DNA of 58,152 nucleotides from CAYXRK01 sp964467615 (GCA_964467615.1 CAYXRK010000008.1:1-58152), one strand, 5' to 3'; positions 46,440-54,746 are shown, counted from the stretch's first letter. Notes: generated by a model not told the origin, from the letters alone. Program-made: numbers and translations.

Positions 46440-46961
46440 ATGACATTGCTCCTCACCATCCTTCGTCACCTCGTCTCCATCGCCGCTCTGCCCTTTATGG
46501 TGACCATCGTAGTCCCGGCCTGGATCGCAAATCGCTACGACGTTCCTCTGGCCGCCCCCGTCTCGTTCGCCGGTATCGCGTCGGCCATCCTCGGTGCGGC
46601 GCTTCTTGCGCTCGGCCTCGTGCTGTTCGGCGCATCGCTCTACCATTTCGCCACGCAAGGCCGCGGCACGCTCGCCCCCTGGGACCCGCCCCGATCGCTT
46701 GTCGTGCGCGGCCCATACCGATACGTGCGCAACCCAATGATCTCCGGCGTAGTGTTCATCCTCCTCGCGGAAGCCACCCTGCTCCAATCGCCCCCCCACC
46801 TCGTCTGGGCGCTCGTGTTCATACTCATCAATCTGACCTACATCCCATTGATCGAAGAACCCCAACTCGCGGACCGCTTCGGTGAAGACTACGCCCAATA
46901 CAAACGTCACGTCCCGCGCATCGTTCCCCGCATCACCCCCTGGGACGGAACAAATACCTAA
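46440..46961 (+). CDS. Isoprenylcysteine carboxylmethyltransferase/PEMT-family membrane methyltransferase
   Basis: 173 aa with four or five TM segments and the family's C-terminal SAM motif: GPYRYVRNPM, then LIEEPQLADRFGEDYAQYKRHVPRIVP. Members methylate lipids or small molecules at the membrane. The substrate is not predictable. It stands alone between rlmB and the repeat-bearing gap at 46962-47450. Confidence 0.9.
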   Translation: MTLLLTILRHLVSIAALPFMVTIVVPAWIANRYDVPLAAPVSFAGIASAILGAALLALGLVLFGASLYHFATQGRGTLAPWDPPRSLVVRGPYRYVRNPMISGVVFILLAEATLLQSPPHLVWALVFILINLTYIPLIEEPQLADRFGEDYAQYKRHVPRIVPRITPWDGTNT

Positions 46962-47450
46962 CCTACCATCTCTCATCTCGCACCCCCCAGTCACCCGTCA
47001 TCGTGCTCGTCATTCGTCATCGTCATCGTGCTCTTGTTGCTCCGAAATGCAACTCGCGCGGCCCATCTCCCCCGCACCGTTGATTCCCCTTCACACCCTT
47101 CGCACGTTCGCACTTGACTTCGCGCTGCTCCGAAACCCCCACCCGACATCCCACGGCCCGCCCAACCAATCGTGCTCGTGCTCGTGCTCGTCATCGTAAT
47201 CGAAGACCAAACTCACCAATGTCATCCTTTCCACGTGAAAGCCCGCGTCCATCACGACTCGTGCTCGTACTCGTGCTCGACAGTTCGCGCGACCCCAATT
47301 CGCCCTGCCCAAGTAGAATCTCGGCTTCGGAAAATATCTCACAGCCGCCGGCGACCCAAGCACCTTTACGCAAGGCCCGCGCGGGCGTAATATGGTTCGA
47401 GTGCTTTCGCACGCCCGCAAGGCAACGCAGGTTGAGGGGAGGTAGCAATC
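46962..47450. other. Intergenic gap with dispersed repeat copy A
   Basis: 489 bases without a supported gene. It holds low-complexity CGTGCTCGTC-type runs from 47003, including a partial motif near 47034, the main repeat at 47124-47283, and the ribosome-binding site GGGGAGG of the Gfo/Idh/MocA gene at the end. Confidence 0.6.
47124..47283. repeat. Dispersed intergenic repeat, copy A
   Basis: About 160 bases similar to 52037-52180. Shared landmarks, in the same order: GCTGCTCCGAAA, CCAATCGTGCTCGTG, a CATCCTTTCC core followed by a GTGAA, and an ACTCGT end with CGTGCTCG-type satellites. Identity is imperfect. It lies between protein genes and carries only short shadow reading frames with an EHEHEHD stretch. 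Confidence 0.7.
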
Positions 47451-48728
47451 ATGAATCGACGACAATTCCTCTTTCGTACAGGCGCCGCAACGACGGCCGC
47501 GAGTGTCAACGTCATCACGAGTTCCGCGCTCGGAAACGGTGCTCGAGCAGCAGCCAGCGACCGCATCGTCATGGGCGCGATTGGCGTCGGAGGAATGGGC
47601 AGGCACGATCTCGGAAACTTCCTGACTCACGACGACACCCAGATCGTCGCCGTGTGCGACGTCGACGCCAGCCGCCTCACGTTCGCGAAGGAAATGGTGG
47701 ACAAGCATTACGAGAACACCGACTGCGCCGCATACGCCGACTTTCACCAACTCCTGGCGCGCGACGACATCGACGCCGTGCTCATCGCCACACCGGATCA
47801 CTGGCACGCCTACTTGTCCATCGCGGCGGCCTACGCCAAGAAGGACATCTATTGCGAGAAGCCAATCTCGCTCACGATTTCAGAAGGCCGAATCGTCGCG
47901 GACGCGATGAAGGAACTCGGCCGCGTCTACCAAAGCGGCACGCAACGCCGCAGCATCCCATGTTTCCGCTATGCGGTCGACGCGGCCCGCGCCGGCAAAG
48001 TCGGCAAGATTCACACGATCAAGACCTACCTCGAAAAAGGGCGAGAGATCGGACCGCAACCCGAGCAAGAAGTCCCCGAGGGTTTCGACTACGAGGTCTG
48101 GCTCGGCCAAGCCCCGTGGCAACCCTACACACAAAAGCGCTGCCACACGTTTTTCCGTTGGATATACGACTATTCCGGCGGTCAATTGACGGACATCGGC
48201 GCCCACTTCAACGACCTCGCTCAATGGGGAAACGATTCGGAAATGACCGGGCCGATCAGTTACGAGGGATCGGCGCGCTTCCCCAAGGAGGACGACTTGT
48301 TCAACACGCCGGTCGATTTCCAATTGACCGCCAAATACGCCAGTGGCGTCACCCTCGAAATTCACGACAAGAGTCCGCGCTCGGTGACCTTCATTGGCGA
48401 TGAAGGCTGGATAAGCGTCAACGACGACGGCGTACTCGACGCCGATCCGAAGTCGCTCCTATCGGATTTCAAGGGCGACGCGCAGAGCTACTCGTTCATG
48501 ACTCCGCACCAGCGCAATTTCCTCGACGCGGTCAAATCGCGTGGCACGACGATCGCCCCGTCCGAAGTCGCCCACCGCTCCACCACGGTCTGCCACGCCG
48601 CGAACATCTGTCTCCGCCTGGGCCGTAAACTTGAATGGGACCCCGCCGCCGAGCGCTTCAAAAACGACGACGAGGCCAACAGCATGCTCGAGCGCGAAGC
48701 CCGAGTGCCCTGGGGGATCCACGCATGA
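47451..48728 (+). CDS. Secreted Gfo/Idh/MocA-family oxidoreductase
   Basis: 425 aa with a Tat-like leader (MNRRQFLFRTGAATTAAS) and a GGGGAGG ribosome-binding site. The Rossmann motif is GAIGVGGMGRHDLGN, followed by VCDVDASR, ATPDHWHAY and the EKPIS signature, with a C-terminal alpha/beta domain ending in an ALARE-like helix. It probably oxidises a sugar or inositol with NAD(P). Export of a folded NAD enzyme by Tat is common in this family in PVC bacteria. Overlaps a DUF1080 gene (ATGA), a classic pair for 3-keto sugar chemistry. Confidence 0.9.
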   Translation: MNRRQFLFRTGAATTAASVNVITSSALGNGARAAASDRIVMGAIGVGGMGRHDLGNFLTHDDTQIVAVCDVDASRLTFAKEMVDKHYENTDCAAYADFHQLLARDDIDAVLIATPDHWHAYLSIAAAYAKKDIYCEKPISLTISEGRIVADAMKELGRVYQSGTQRRSIPCFRYAVDAARAGKVGKIHTIKTYLEKGREIGPQPEQEVPEGFDYEVWLGQAPWQPYTQKRCHTFFRWIYDYSGGQLTDIGAHFNDLAQWGNDSEMTGPISYEGSARFPKEDDLFNTPVDFQLTAKYASGVTLEIHDKSPRSVTFIGDEGWISVNDDGVLDADPKSLLSDFKGDAQSYSFMTPHQRNFLDAVKSRGTTIAPSEVAHRSTTVCHAANICLRLGRKLEWDPAAERFKNDDEANSMLEREARVPWGIHA

Positions 48729-49348
48729 AATCCGTGTTGTTTGTGGCCTGCTCCGCGTTCGCCGTCGCTGCGTTCGCCCAAGAAGAAAATTTCGTCCCCT
48801 TATTCGACGGCAAATCGTTTGACGGTTGGGAAGGCAATCTCGAAGTGTTTCGCATCGAAGACGGCGCAATCGTCGGCGGCTCGATGGACAAGGCCGTCCC
48901 GCGCAACGAGTTCCTATGCACGACGCGCGAGTTCGCCGATTTCGAGTTGCGCCTCCAATTCAAACTGACCGAAGGCAAGGGCAACGCGGGCGTCCAGTTC
49001 CGCACGAAACGAATCCCCAACCACAACGAAGTCTCCGGTTTCCAGGCCGATTTCGGCTGGAACTACTGGGGTTGCCTCTACGATGAATCCCGCCGCAACA
49101 AAGTGCTCGCGTCGTTCCCAGAGGATGAACAGAACAAAATCGCCAAGAAGGACGATTGGAACGAATACGTCATCCGTTGCGAAGGCCCGCGAATCCAGTT
49201 CTGGCTAAACGGCACTCAGACGGTCGACTACACCGAGACCGATGAAAGCATCGCCCGCTCCGGCATCATCGCCGTGCAAATCCACGGCGGCCCTGCAAGC
49301 GAGGCGTGGTATCGGAACATCCGCGTCAAGGAACTCACCGGGAAATAA
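48725..49348 (+). CDS. Secreted DUF1080 (3-keto-disaccharide hydrolase-like) protein
   Basis: 207 aa: signal peptide (ending AFAQ) and one DUF1080 jelly roll: FVPLFDGKSFDGWEG, FADFELRLQFKLTEG, NAGVQFRTKRIPN, and SGIIAVQIHGGP near the end. It starts inside the stop of the Gfo/Idh/MocA gene. In characterised systems, such hydrolases cleave the glycosidic bond of 3-keto sugars made by the oxidoreductase; here this is an inference from synteny. Confidence 0.92.
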   Translation: MKSVLFVACSAFAVAAFAQEENFVPLFDGKSFDGWEGNLEVFRIEDGAIVGGSMDKAVPRNEFLCTTREFADFELRLQFKLTEGKGNAGVQFRTKRIPNHNEVSGFQADFGWNYWGCLYDESRRNKVLASFPEDEQNKIAKKDDWNEYVIRCEGPRIQFWLNGTQTVDYTETDESIARSGIIAVQIHGGPASEAWYRNIRVKELTGK

Positions 49349-49349
49349 T

Positions 49350-49646
49350 ATGTCTCCGACAATTCAAGAGCAGCTTCGTGCGAAACGCGGTGAAATTCTA
49401 AGCATCTCGGACAAGCATGGCGCGTATGACGTCCGGATATTTGGCTCTGCAGCCGATGCCGAGGACCCGGCCCCCAACGACATCGATCTTTTGGTCAAGT
49501 ATCGAGACAAAACATCCCCCTGGTTTCCGGCAAGTCTCAAACTAGAGCTGGAAGACTTGTTGGGTCATTCCGTCGACATTGTGACAGAAGGCTCGTTGCA
49601 CCCCTTGCTTCGAGACCGAATTCTCCGACAAGCGCGGCCACTATAA
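49350..49646 (+). CDS. Orphan MNT-type nucleotidyltransferase
   Basis: 98 aa of the MNT nucleotidyltransferase family (MntA-like antitoxin): VRIFGSAADAEDPAPNDIDLLV places a GSxA...DxD site, followed by a HSVDIVTEGSLHPLL end with a conserved Asp. It starts two bases after the DUF1080 stop. The usual HepT/HEPN partner is not adjacent: the next gene is an amidohydrolase. It may be a lone antitoxin or a DNA/RNA adenylyl modifier. Confidence 0.85.
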   Translation: MSPTIQEQLRAKRGEILSISDKHGAYDVRIFGSAADAEDPAPNDIDLLVKYRDKTSPWFPASLKLELEDLLGHSVDIVTEGSLHPLLRDRILRQARPL

Positions 49647-49657
49647 AGGACTTCGTC

Positions 49658-51142
49658 GTGAAAAATAGAATGAATCTCGCAGTAGTCGTTACCGGCGCGT
49701 TGTGCATCCCACAAATTGCAGCGTTCGCGCAGGACTACGACCTCGTCATTCGCGGCGGCCGCGTCATCGACCCCGAGACCAGCCTCGACGCGCGCCGAAA
49801 TGTCGGCATTCGCGGAAAGACGATCGCCGCGGTCACGGGTGACGCCATCTCCGGCCGCGAGACCATCGACGCCACCGGCCTCGTCGTCGCGCCGGGCTTC
49901 ATCGATCTGCACGCCCATGGCCAAAACGCCGAGAGCCGCTTGCTCCAGGCCGCCGACGGCGTCACGACCGCGCTCGAACTCGAAATCGGCGTCTATCCCG
50001 TGAAGCCCTGGTACGAATCTCAAGCGGGCACGAGTCTTATCAACTACGGCGCGACCGTCGGTCACATGCCTATCCGAATGAAAATTTTCGACAACGTCGA
50101 CATCGGACATCCGGCCACCGCCCCTTCCGACTTGCGCACGTCATTGACGAAATACACCAAAGCCGTCGCCACCGACGATGAGATAAAGCGCATGTCGGAT
50201 CTGCTTCGCGAAGGCATGCGCGAAGGCGCGCTCGGCTTGGGCTACGGCGTGGCCTACGTTCCCACCGCGAGTCATCGCGAAATCTACGAGACCTTCAAAG
50301 TCGGCGCCGAGTTCGATGCGCCCATATTCGTGCACATGCGCGACAGCGATGCATTCTCCGACAAGGAATCCATCGGTTGTGTTCAGGAAGTTGTCGCGAA
50401 CGCCGCCGCCACCGGCGCGCGCCTGCACATCGTCCATCTCGGCAGTAGCGGCGGCAAGCAGGCGAAAGCCTGCCTCGATTTGATTCGCGGCGCGGCAAAG
50501 CACGGCGTCGACGTGACCACCGAAGTCTACCCCTGGAACGCGAGCTCCACGCGCCTCGAATCCGCACTGTTCGACGGCGATTGGGGAGCGAGGTCCGGCC
50601 TCAAGTTTTCCGACATCATGTGGACCAAAACCGGTGAGCGCCTCACTAAGGAAACGTTCGATAAGTACCGCAAGGTCGGCGGCTGGGTCGTGCTCTTCGG
50701 GCAAGACGAAGAACTCGTATCCTGGCTGGTCGCGCAGCCCGAAGTCATCATCGCGAGCGACGGCATCCCGTTCGTTGACGGCAAAGCCCACCCACGCGGC
50801 GCGGGCACCTTCTCACGAACGCTCGGCAAGTACACGCGCGACGAGAAACGGCTCGATCTGATGACCGCGCTGAAAAAAATGACGCTCCTCCCCGCGCAGC
50901 GCCTCGCGAAAATCTCGCCCCAAATGAACAAGAAGGGCCGCTTACAAGTCGGCATGGACGCCGATATCACCGTGTTCAACGCCGACACCATCCAGGAACG
51001 CGCGACCTACACCGAGCCCGCCCAACATTCCGCAGGCATCGAATTCGTTCTCGTAAATGGAGTACCCGTCGTCCGCAACAACAAGACCGTCGACGGCGTC
51101 CATCCCGGCGAAGCCATCGTCGGCATCGGGACGAAGAAGTAG
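49658..51142 (+). CDS. Secreted D-aminoacylase-like amidohydrolase
   Basis: 494 aa from GTG 49658, with AAAGGA seven bases upstream; ATG 49670 is possible. The signal peptide is followed by the amidohydrolase fold: YDLVIRGGRVIDPET, metal-binding FIDLHAHGQN, later HMRDSD and HLGSSGGKQA, and IIASDGIPFVDG with the catalytic Asp. The C-terminal small domain (GMDADITVFN) is typical. It resembles N-acyl-D-amino-acid deacylases and other urease-superfamily amidohydrolases, here exported. Substrate unknown. Confidence 0.87.
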   Translation: MKNRMNLAVVVTGALCIPQIAAFAQDYDLVIRGGRVIDPETSLDARRNVGIRGKTIAAVTGDAISGRETIDATGLVVAPGFIDLHAHGQNAESRLLQAADGVTTALELEIGVYPVKPWYESQAGTSLINYGATVGHMPIRMKIFDNVDIGHPATAPSDLRTSLTKYTKAVATDDEIKRMSDLLREGMREGALGLGYGVAYVPTASHREIYETFKVGAEFDAPIFVHMRDSDAFSDKESIGCVQEVVANAAATGARLHIVHLGSSGGKQAKACLDLIRGAAKHGVDVTTEVYPWNASSTRLESALFDGDWGARSGLKFSDIMWTKTGERLTKETFDKYRKVGGWVVLFGQDEELVSWLVAQPEVIIASDGIPFVDGKAHPRGAGTFSRTLGKYTRDEKRLDLMTALKKMTLLPAQRLAKISPQMNKKGRLQVGMDADITVFNADTIQERATYTEPAQHSAGIEFVLVNGVPVVRNNKTVDGVHPGEAIVGIGTKK

Positions 51143-51158
51143 ATCACATCTGCTGGTA

Positions 51159-51181
51159 GGTCACATCCGCAAGATGTGACC
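51159..51181. other. Intergenic hairpin
   Basis: GGTCACATC (51159-51167) pairs with GATGTGACC (51173-51181). A partial copy, ATCACATCTGC, precedes it. There is no T-run, so it may be a transcript-end hairpin without a clear terminator. Confidence 0.4.
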
Positions 51182-51198
51182 TCTGGTTCCTTATCGTA

Positions 51199-51957
51199 AT
51201 GTCCGCGCTCGAATCTGAAATCTACGACATCCTCCTGCTCGCCGGCTTGGTCGGCGCCGCAGCCACCTTCGTCACACTCTTCTTCGTCTCCGCGCCCTAT
51301 GGCCGGCACGCCCGCGCCGGATGGGGTCCGTCCATCAACGCCCGCTGGGGCTGGGTCATCATGGAAGCACCCGCCGCGCTCGCAATGCCGGCGTGGATTC
51401 TCGTCTCGACAAACTTCAACGTCGGCATCGCAGCGCTCGTCGCGCTCTGGGAACTGCACTACATTCATCGCGCGTTCATCTATCCCTTCCGCGCGCCAAA
51501 ATCGGACAAGCGCAATCCTCTCAGCGTCGTCGGCATGGCGTTCCTGTTCAACCTGTGGAACAGCTACCTCAACGGACGCCACCTCGGCGTGTACGCCGTT
51601 ACCTACGAGGATCTACTCACGCTCCCGCGATTTTGGGCGGGCCTGTCGCTATTCATAGCCGGACTCGCAATCAACTGGATCGCGGATACCCGCTTGCTTC
51701 AACTCCGCAGAACGGACGACTCCTATCAGGTTCCGCGTGGCGGACTGTTCGAATACGTCTCATGCCCAAACTATCTCGGCGAATGTATCGAATGGATCGG
51801 CTGGGCGATCATGACGTCGTCCCCCGCGGGACTCTGCTTCGCGCTCTGGACCATCGCCAACCTCGTCCCGCGCGCCCGCACCCACCACCGTTGGTACCGC
51901 CAACAATTCCCCGATTATCCGGCCCGCCGCCGCGCCCTCGTGCCCTTTATCTACTGA
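51199..51957 (+). CDS. Steroid 5-alpha-reductase-like (DUF1295) membrane protein
   Basis: 252 aa polytopic protein with about six TM segments. It carries the SRD5A pattern: SAPYGRHARAGWGPSINARWGWVIME near the start, HRAFIYPF, and the NADPH region at the C-terminus (PRGGLFEYVSCPNYLGECIEWIGWA, HHRWYRQQFPDYPARRRALVPF). Members reduce steroid or enone lipid double bonds with NADPH. In bacteria the substrate is unknown; it may serve hopanoid, sterol or polyprenoid lipids. The last 100 residues are strongly conserved. Confidence 0.9.
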   Translation: MSALESEIYDILLLAGLVGAAATFVTLFFVSAPYGRHARAGWGPSINARWGWVIMEAPAALAMPAWILVSTNFNVGIAALVALWELHYIHRAFIYPFRAPKSDKRNPLSVVGMAFLFNLWNSYLNGRHLGVYAVTYEDLLTLPRFWAGLSLFIAGLAINWIADTRLLQLRRTDDSYQVPRGGLFEYVSCPNYLGECIEWIGWAIMTSSPAGLCFALWTIANLVPRARTHHRWYRQQFPDYPARRRALVPFIY

Positions 51958-52036
51958 GCCACGAATTCACACGATGCCCTGAACAAGAAATTCGGCCGAT
52001 TTATTCGTCGTCATCATACTTGTCATTCGTCACCGT

Positions 52037-52180
52037 GCTGCTCCGAAAATCGTGCCCCACGAACCACTTTGCCAATCGTGCTCGTGCACGTGCTCGTACT
52101 CGGCGGTTCGAACTACCCCGATTTCATCCTTTCCGGGTGAAGGTTCGCCTTCATGACAACTCGTCATCGTCATCGAGCAC
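52037..52180. repeat. Dispersed intergenic repeat, copy B
   Basis: Same element as 47124-47283: GCTGCTCCGAAA, then CCAATCGTGCTCGTG, a CATCCTTTCCGGGTGAA core, and an ACTCGTCATCG end. Flanking GTCATTCGTCA is shared too. It is in the same orientation relative to the window. Confidence 0.7.
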
Positions 52181-52318
52181 CTCGCAACTAATACTCCGCC
52201 GGAATTATTCAACAAATTTCAAACTCACGACACTCGAGCAGGGCCGTTGCGAGAGAAACGCATTGATCGGTTCCGGACGATCCGTCGCACCTCGCCAATC
52301 AAGCCTACAGCCCCTCTC

Positions 52319-52355
52319 TCATTTTCTCTGTGTTCTTTGCGTTCTCTTGCGGCCA
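52319..52355. repeat. CTCTGTGTTC-type dispersed repeat
   Basis: The reverse complement reads GGCCGCAAGAGAACGCAAAG followed by AACACAGAGAAAAT, a sequence seen scattered in intergenic regions of many environmental bacteria. The shadow reading frame gives FLCVLCVLLR. Its role is unknown. Confidence 0.5.
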
Positions 52356-52376
52356 TCCGCTGTTTCTTCGCCGCAA

Positions 52377-53105
52377 TCACGACAGCGTCACGCCGCCATC
52401 CACCAGGATCATCTGCCCCGTGATGTAGCTCGCCAGCGGCGACGCCAGAAACAAGACCGCCCCACCCATCTCCTCCGGTTCACCCCAGCGTCCCAACGGA
52501 ATCGCCCGCAGCGACGCCTCATACATCTCCCGGTTCGCGTATTGGTCCTCGGTAAGTTTCGTGCGCACAAACCCTGGCGCGACCCCGTTCACGCGCACGC
52601 CGTGCCGCGCCCACAATTGCGCCAAACTCTTGGTGAGCGTCAACAACCCACCCTTGCTCGCGCTATACGCCGGGTTCCCGCGCACAGCGTTGAAACACGC
52701 CACCGACCCAATGTTGACGACGCTCCCCTTGCTCGCGATCAATCGCTTCTCGAACTTCATGCAGCAATGGAACACGCCAATCAGATTCACCTCGAGCACC
52801 TTCCGAAATCCCGCCATCTCGAATTCGCCGCGCTTGTAGAGCACCGTCCCCACGCTGTTCACCAAAACATCCAAGCGATCCACGCCCGGATCAAACGCCT
52901 CGATGGCAGCCTCATCCCCAAAATCCAGCCGGTGGTACACGATGTCCTCCAAGTCTGTGTCCCCATACGCCCCCGCATCCGCCCGCGTCCCCGTCACATG
53001 CACCCGCGCCCCATGCTCCCGAAACACCCGCGCAATCCCATTGCCAATCCCGCTCGACCCTCCCGTCACCAACACGGTCTTACCACTAAAATCAATGGCG
53101 GACAT
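52377..53105 (-). CDS. Short-chain dehydrogenase/reductase
   Basis: 242 aa classical SDR: TGGSSGIGNG cofactor loop, DVLVNSVG strand, catalytic YSASK, and PGFVRTKL at the substrate loop, ending in a DGG motif. It is soluble and uses NAD(P)H. The substrate is not predictable. It is divergent from the DUF1501 gene, 82 bases away. Confidence 0.93.
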   Translation of the reverse strand: MSAIDFSGKTVLVTGGSSGIGNGIARVFREHGARVHVTGTRADAGAYGDTDLEDIVYHRLDFGDEAAIEAFDPGVDRLDVLVNSVGTVLYKRGEFEMAGFRKVLEVNLIGVFHCCMKFEKRLIASKGSVVNIGSVACFNAVRGNPAYSASKGGLLTLTKSLAQLWARHGVRVNGVAPGFVRTKLTEDQYANREMYEASLRAIPLGRWGEPEEMGGAVLFLASPLASYITGQMILVDGGVTLS

Positions 53106-53187
53106 AGCCGATATCTCCGAAATCCAGCGTCAAACCACCCCAGCCTCACGAACCACAATTTCGTGGATTCTGCTATCCTTTCCCCCA

Positions 53188-54621
53188 ATGAGCAACCACG
53201 CCCTCACCATCGACGACTTTTGCCTGAATCGCCGAGATTTTCTCCGCCGGACGGGCCTCGGCTTCGGCGCGATGGGCTTGGCGTCGCTGCTCGGCCCTGT
53301 TGCACTTGGGGACAACAACAACCCGATGGCCCCGCGCGGCCCACATTTCGCGCCGCGCGCCAAACGGGTCATCCACGTCTTCTTTAACGGCGGCCTCTCC
53401 CACGTCGACACGTTCGACCCGAAGCCCGCCCTCGAAAAATACGACAAGCAAAAGCTCCCGATAGACAACCTCGCAACGGAACGCCCGACCGGCGGCGCAA
53501 TGCGCAGTCCGTACACATTCAAGCGCTACGGCCAATCGGGTCTCGAGATCAGCGAGATCTTCGAGAAGACCGCCGAATGCGCTGACGACCTCTGCATCAT
53601 CCGGTCAATGCACGCGGACATCCCCAACCACGAACCCTCCCTACTGCTCATGAATTGCGGCGAAGGCCGTCTCATCAGGCCCGCCTTCGGTTCCTGGCTC
53701 ACCTATGGCCTCGGCACGGAGAACGAAGACCTGCCCGGTTTCATCTCGATGTGCCCCGGCGGCTACCCAATTCAAGAGTCGCAGAACTGGCAATCCGGCT
53801 TCCTGCCCGGCGTCTACCAGGGCACGTACATCGACACGCAAGAACGTGACGTCGAGAAACTGATCGCGAACATCAAGAACCGCTACACCTCGGCGAAAGG
53901 CCAACGCAACCAACTCGACCTGCTCGAGCGGCTCAACGAGCGCCATCAGCACGCGCACAAAGAGGACCCGGAAATCGAAGCGCGCATCCGCTCCTTCGAG
54001 CTCGCCTACCGCATGCAATTCGAAGCGACGGACGCCTTCGACATCACCCGCGAGCCTCCCTACATCCGCGAGATGTACGGCGACTCCGTGCAATCGCGCC
54101 AACTGCTCATCGCGCGGCGTCTCGTCGAACGCGGCGTGCGCTTCGTCCAAGTGTGGCACGGCTCCGGCCAACCCTGGGACAACCACGACGACCTCGAGGA
54201 GAACCATCGCAAACTCGCCAAGCAGTGCGACCAGGGCATCGCGGCGCTATTGACGGACCTCAAGCAGCGCGGCATGCTCGATGACACACTCGTGTTGCTC
54301 GTCGGCGAATTCGGCCGCACCCCTACGGTCGAGCTCCCCACGCCCGGCGCGAACCAAGGCAAAGTAAACGGCCGCGACCACAATCATTGGGGCTTCTCCG
54401 CGGTGCTGGCCGGCGGCGGAGTCAAAGGCGGCCTGGCCTACGGAGCGACCGACGAGTTCGGCTTCCGCGCAGTCGAAAACAAAGTCCACGTCCACGACCT
54501 CCACGCGACAATGCTGCACCTCCTCGGCTTCGATCACGAACGCCTCACCTACCGCTACGCCGGCCGCGACTACCGCTTCACCGACGTCTACGGCCGAGTA
54601 GTCAAAGACCTCATCGCGTAA
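53188..54621 (+). CDS. Secreted DUF1501 (sulfatase-like) protein
   Basis: 477 aa from ATG 53188, with a Tat-like leader (NRRDFLRRTGLGFGAMG). DUF1501 pattern: KRVIHVFFNGGLSHVDTFDPKP, IIRSMHADIPNHEPSLLLMNCG, VRFVQVWHGSGQPWDNHDDL, VGEFGRTP, RDHNHWGFSAVLAGGG and VHDLHATMLHLLGFDHERLTYRYAGRDYRFTD. Such proteins are very common in Planctomycetota and relatives and resemble alkaline-phosphatase-superfamily hydrolases. It would be exported folded. Usual partner DUF1553/DUF1549 genes are absent. Confidence 0.93.
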   Translation: MSNHALTIDDFCLNRRDFLRRTGLGFGAMGLASLLGPVALGDNNNPMAPRGPHFAPRAKRVIHVFFNGGLSHVDTFDPKPALEKYDKQKLPIDNLATERPTGGAMRSPYTFKRYGQSGLEISEIFEKTAECADDLCIIRSMHADIPNHEPSLLLMNCGEGRLIRPAFGSWLTYGLGTENEDLPGFISMCPGGYPIQESQNWQSGFLPGVYQGTYIDTQERDVEKLIANIKNRYTSAKGQRNQLDLLERLNERHQHAHKEDPEIEARIRSFELAYRMQFEATDAFDITREPPYIREMYGDSVQSRQLLIARRLVERGVRFVQVWHGSGQPWDNHDDLEENHRKLAKQCDQGIAALLTDLKQRGMLDDTLVLLVGEFGRTPTVELPTPGANQGKVNGRDHNHWGFSAVLAGGGVKGGLAYGATDEFGFRAVENKVHVHDLHATMLHLLGFDHERLTYRYAGRDYRFTDVYGRVVKDLIA

Positions 54622-54637
54622 CAGCGAGCATGTCGAA

Positions 54638-54686
54638 GGGCCGTCCAACCCCGCCTGTCCTGAGCGTGTCGAAGGGTGGACGGCCC
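54638..54686. repeat. Inverted repeat with CTGAGCGTGTCGAAGG elements
   Basis: GGGCCGTCCA (54638-54647) pairs with TGGACGGCCC (54677-54686). The loop carries CCTGAGCGTGTCGAAGG, a sequence common as an interspersed repeat in bacteria; a partial GAGCATGTCGAAGGG copy begins at 54626. Confidence 0.6.
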
Positions 54687-54689
54687 GCG

Positions 54690-54746
54690 CGATCGGCCAG
54701 CCGTAAAAATCCTTTTACGTAGAAATCCTTTTACGGCGGCCGATCG
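54690..54746. repeat. Nested palindrome
   Basis: Outer arms CGATCGGCC (54690-54698) and GGCCGATCG (54738-54746); inner arms CCGTAAAA (54701-54708) and TTTTACGG (54729-54736). The centre also repeats AAATCCTTTTACG twice. It would form a long stem. Confidence 0.6.

Larger units (their letters stand above)
51958..52376. other. Intergenic gap with repeat copies
   Basis: 419 bases between the 5-alpha-reductase-like and SDR genes. It holds repeat copy B (52037-52180), then a stretch with no gene, and a CTCTGTGTTC-type repeat at 52319-52355. Reading frames here are shadows. Confidence 0.6.

Noticed and set aside
47091..47807. Reverse frame with an EHEHEHD stretch over repeat A
   Set aside because: It runs into antisense of the oxidoreductase, and a similar short frame appears at repeat B; better explained by the repeat itself.
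47114..48403. 429-aa frame over repeat A and the Gfo/Idh/MocA gene
   Set aside because: Shadow of the oxidoreductase; the repeat portion is low-complexity.
51321..53387. 688-aa frame spanning the 5-alpha-reductase-like gene, the gap and SDR antisense
   Set aside because: It crosses two genes and a repeat gap; Arg/Pro/His-rich with no domain. It only persists because of high GC.
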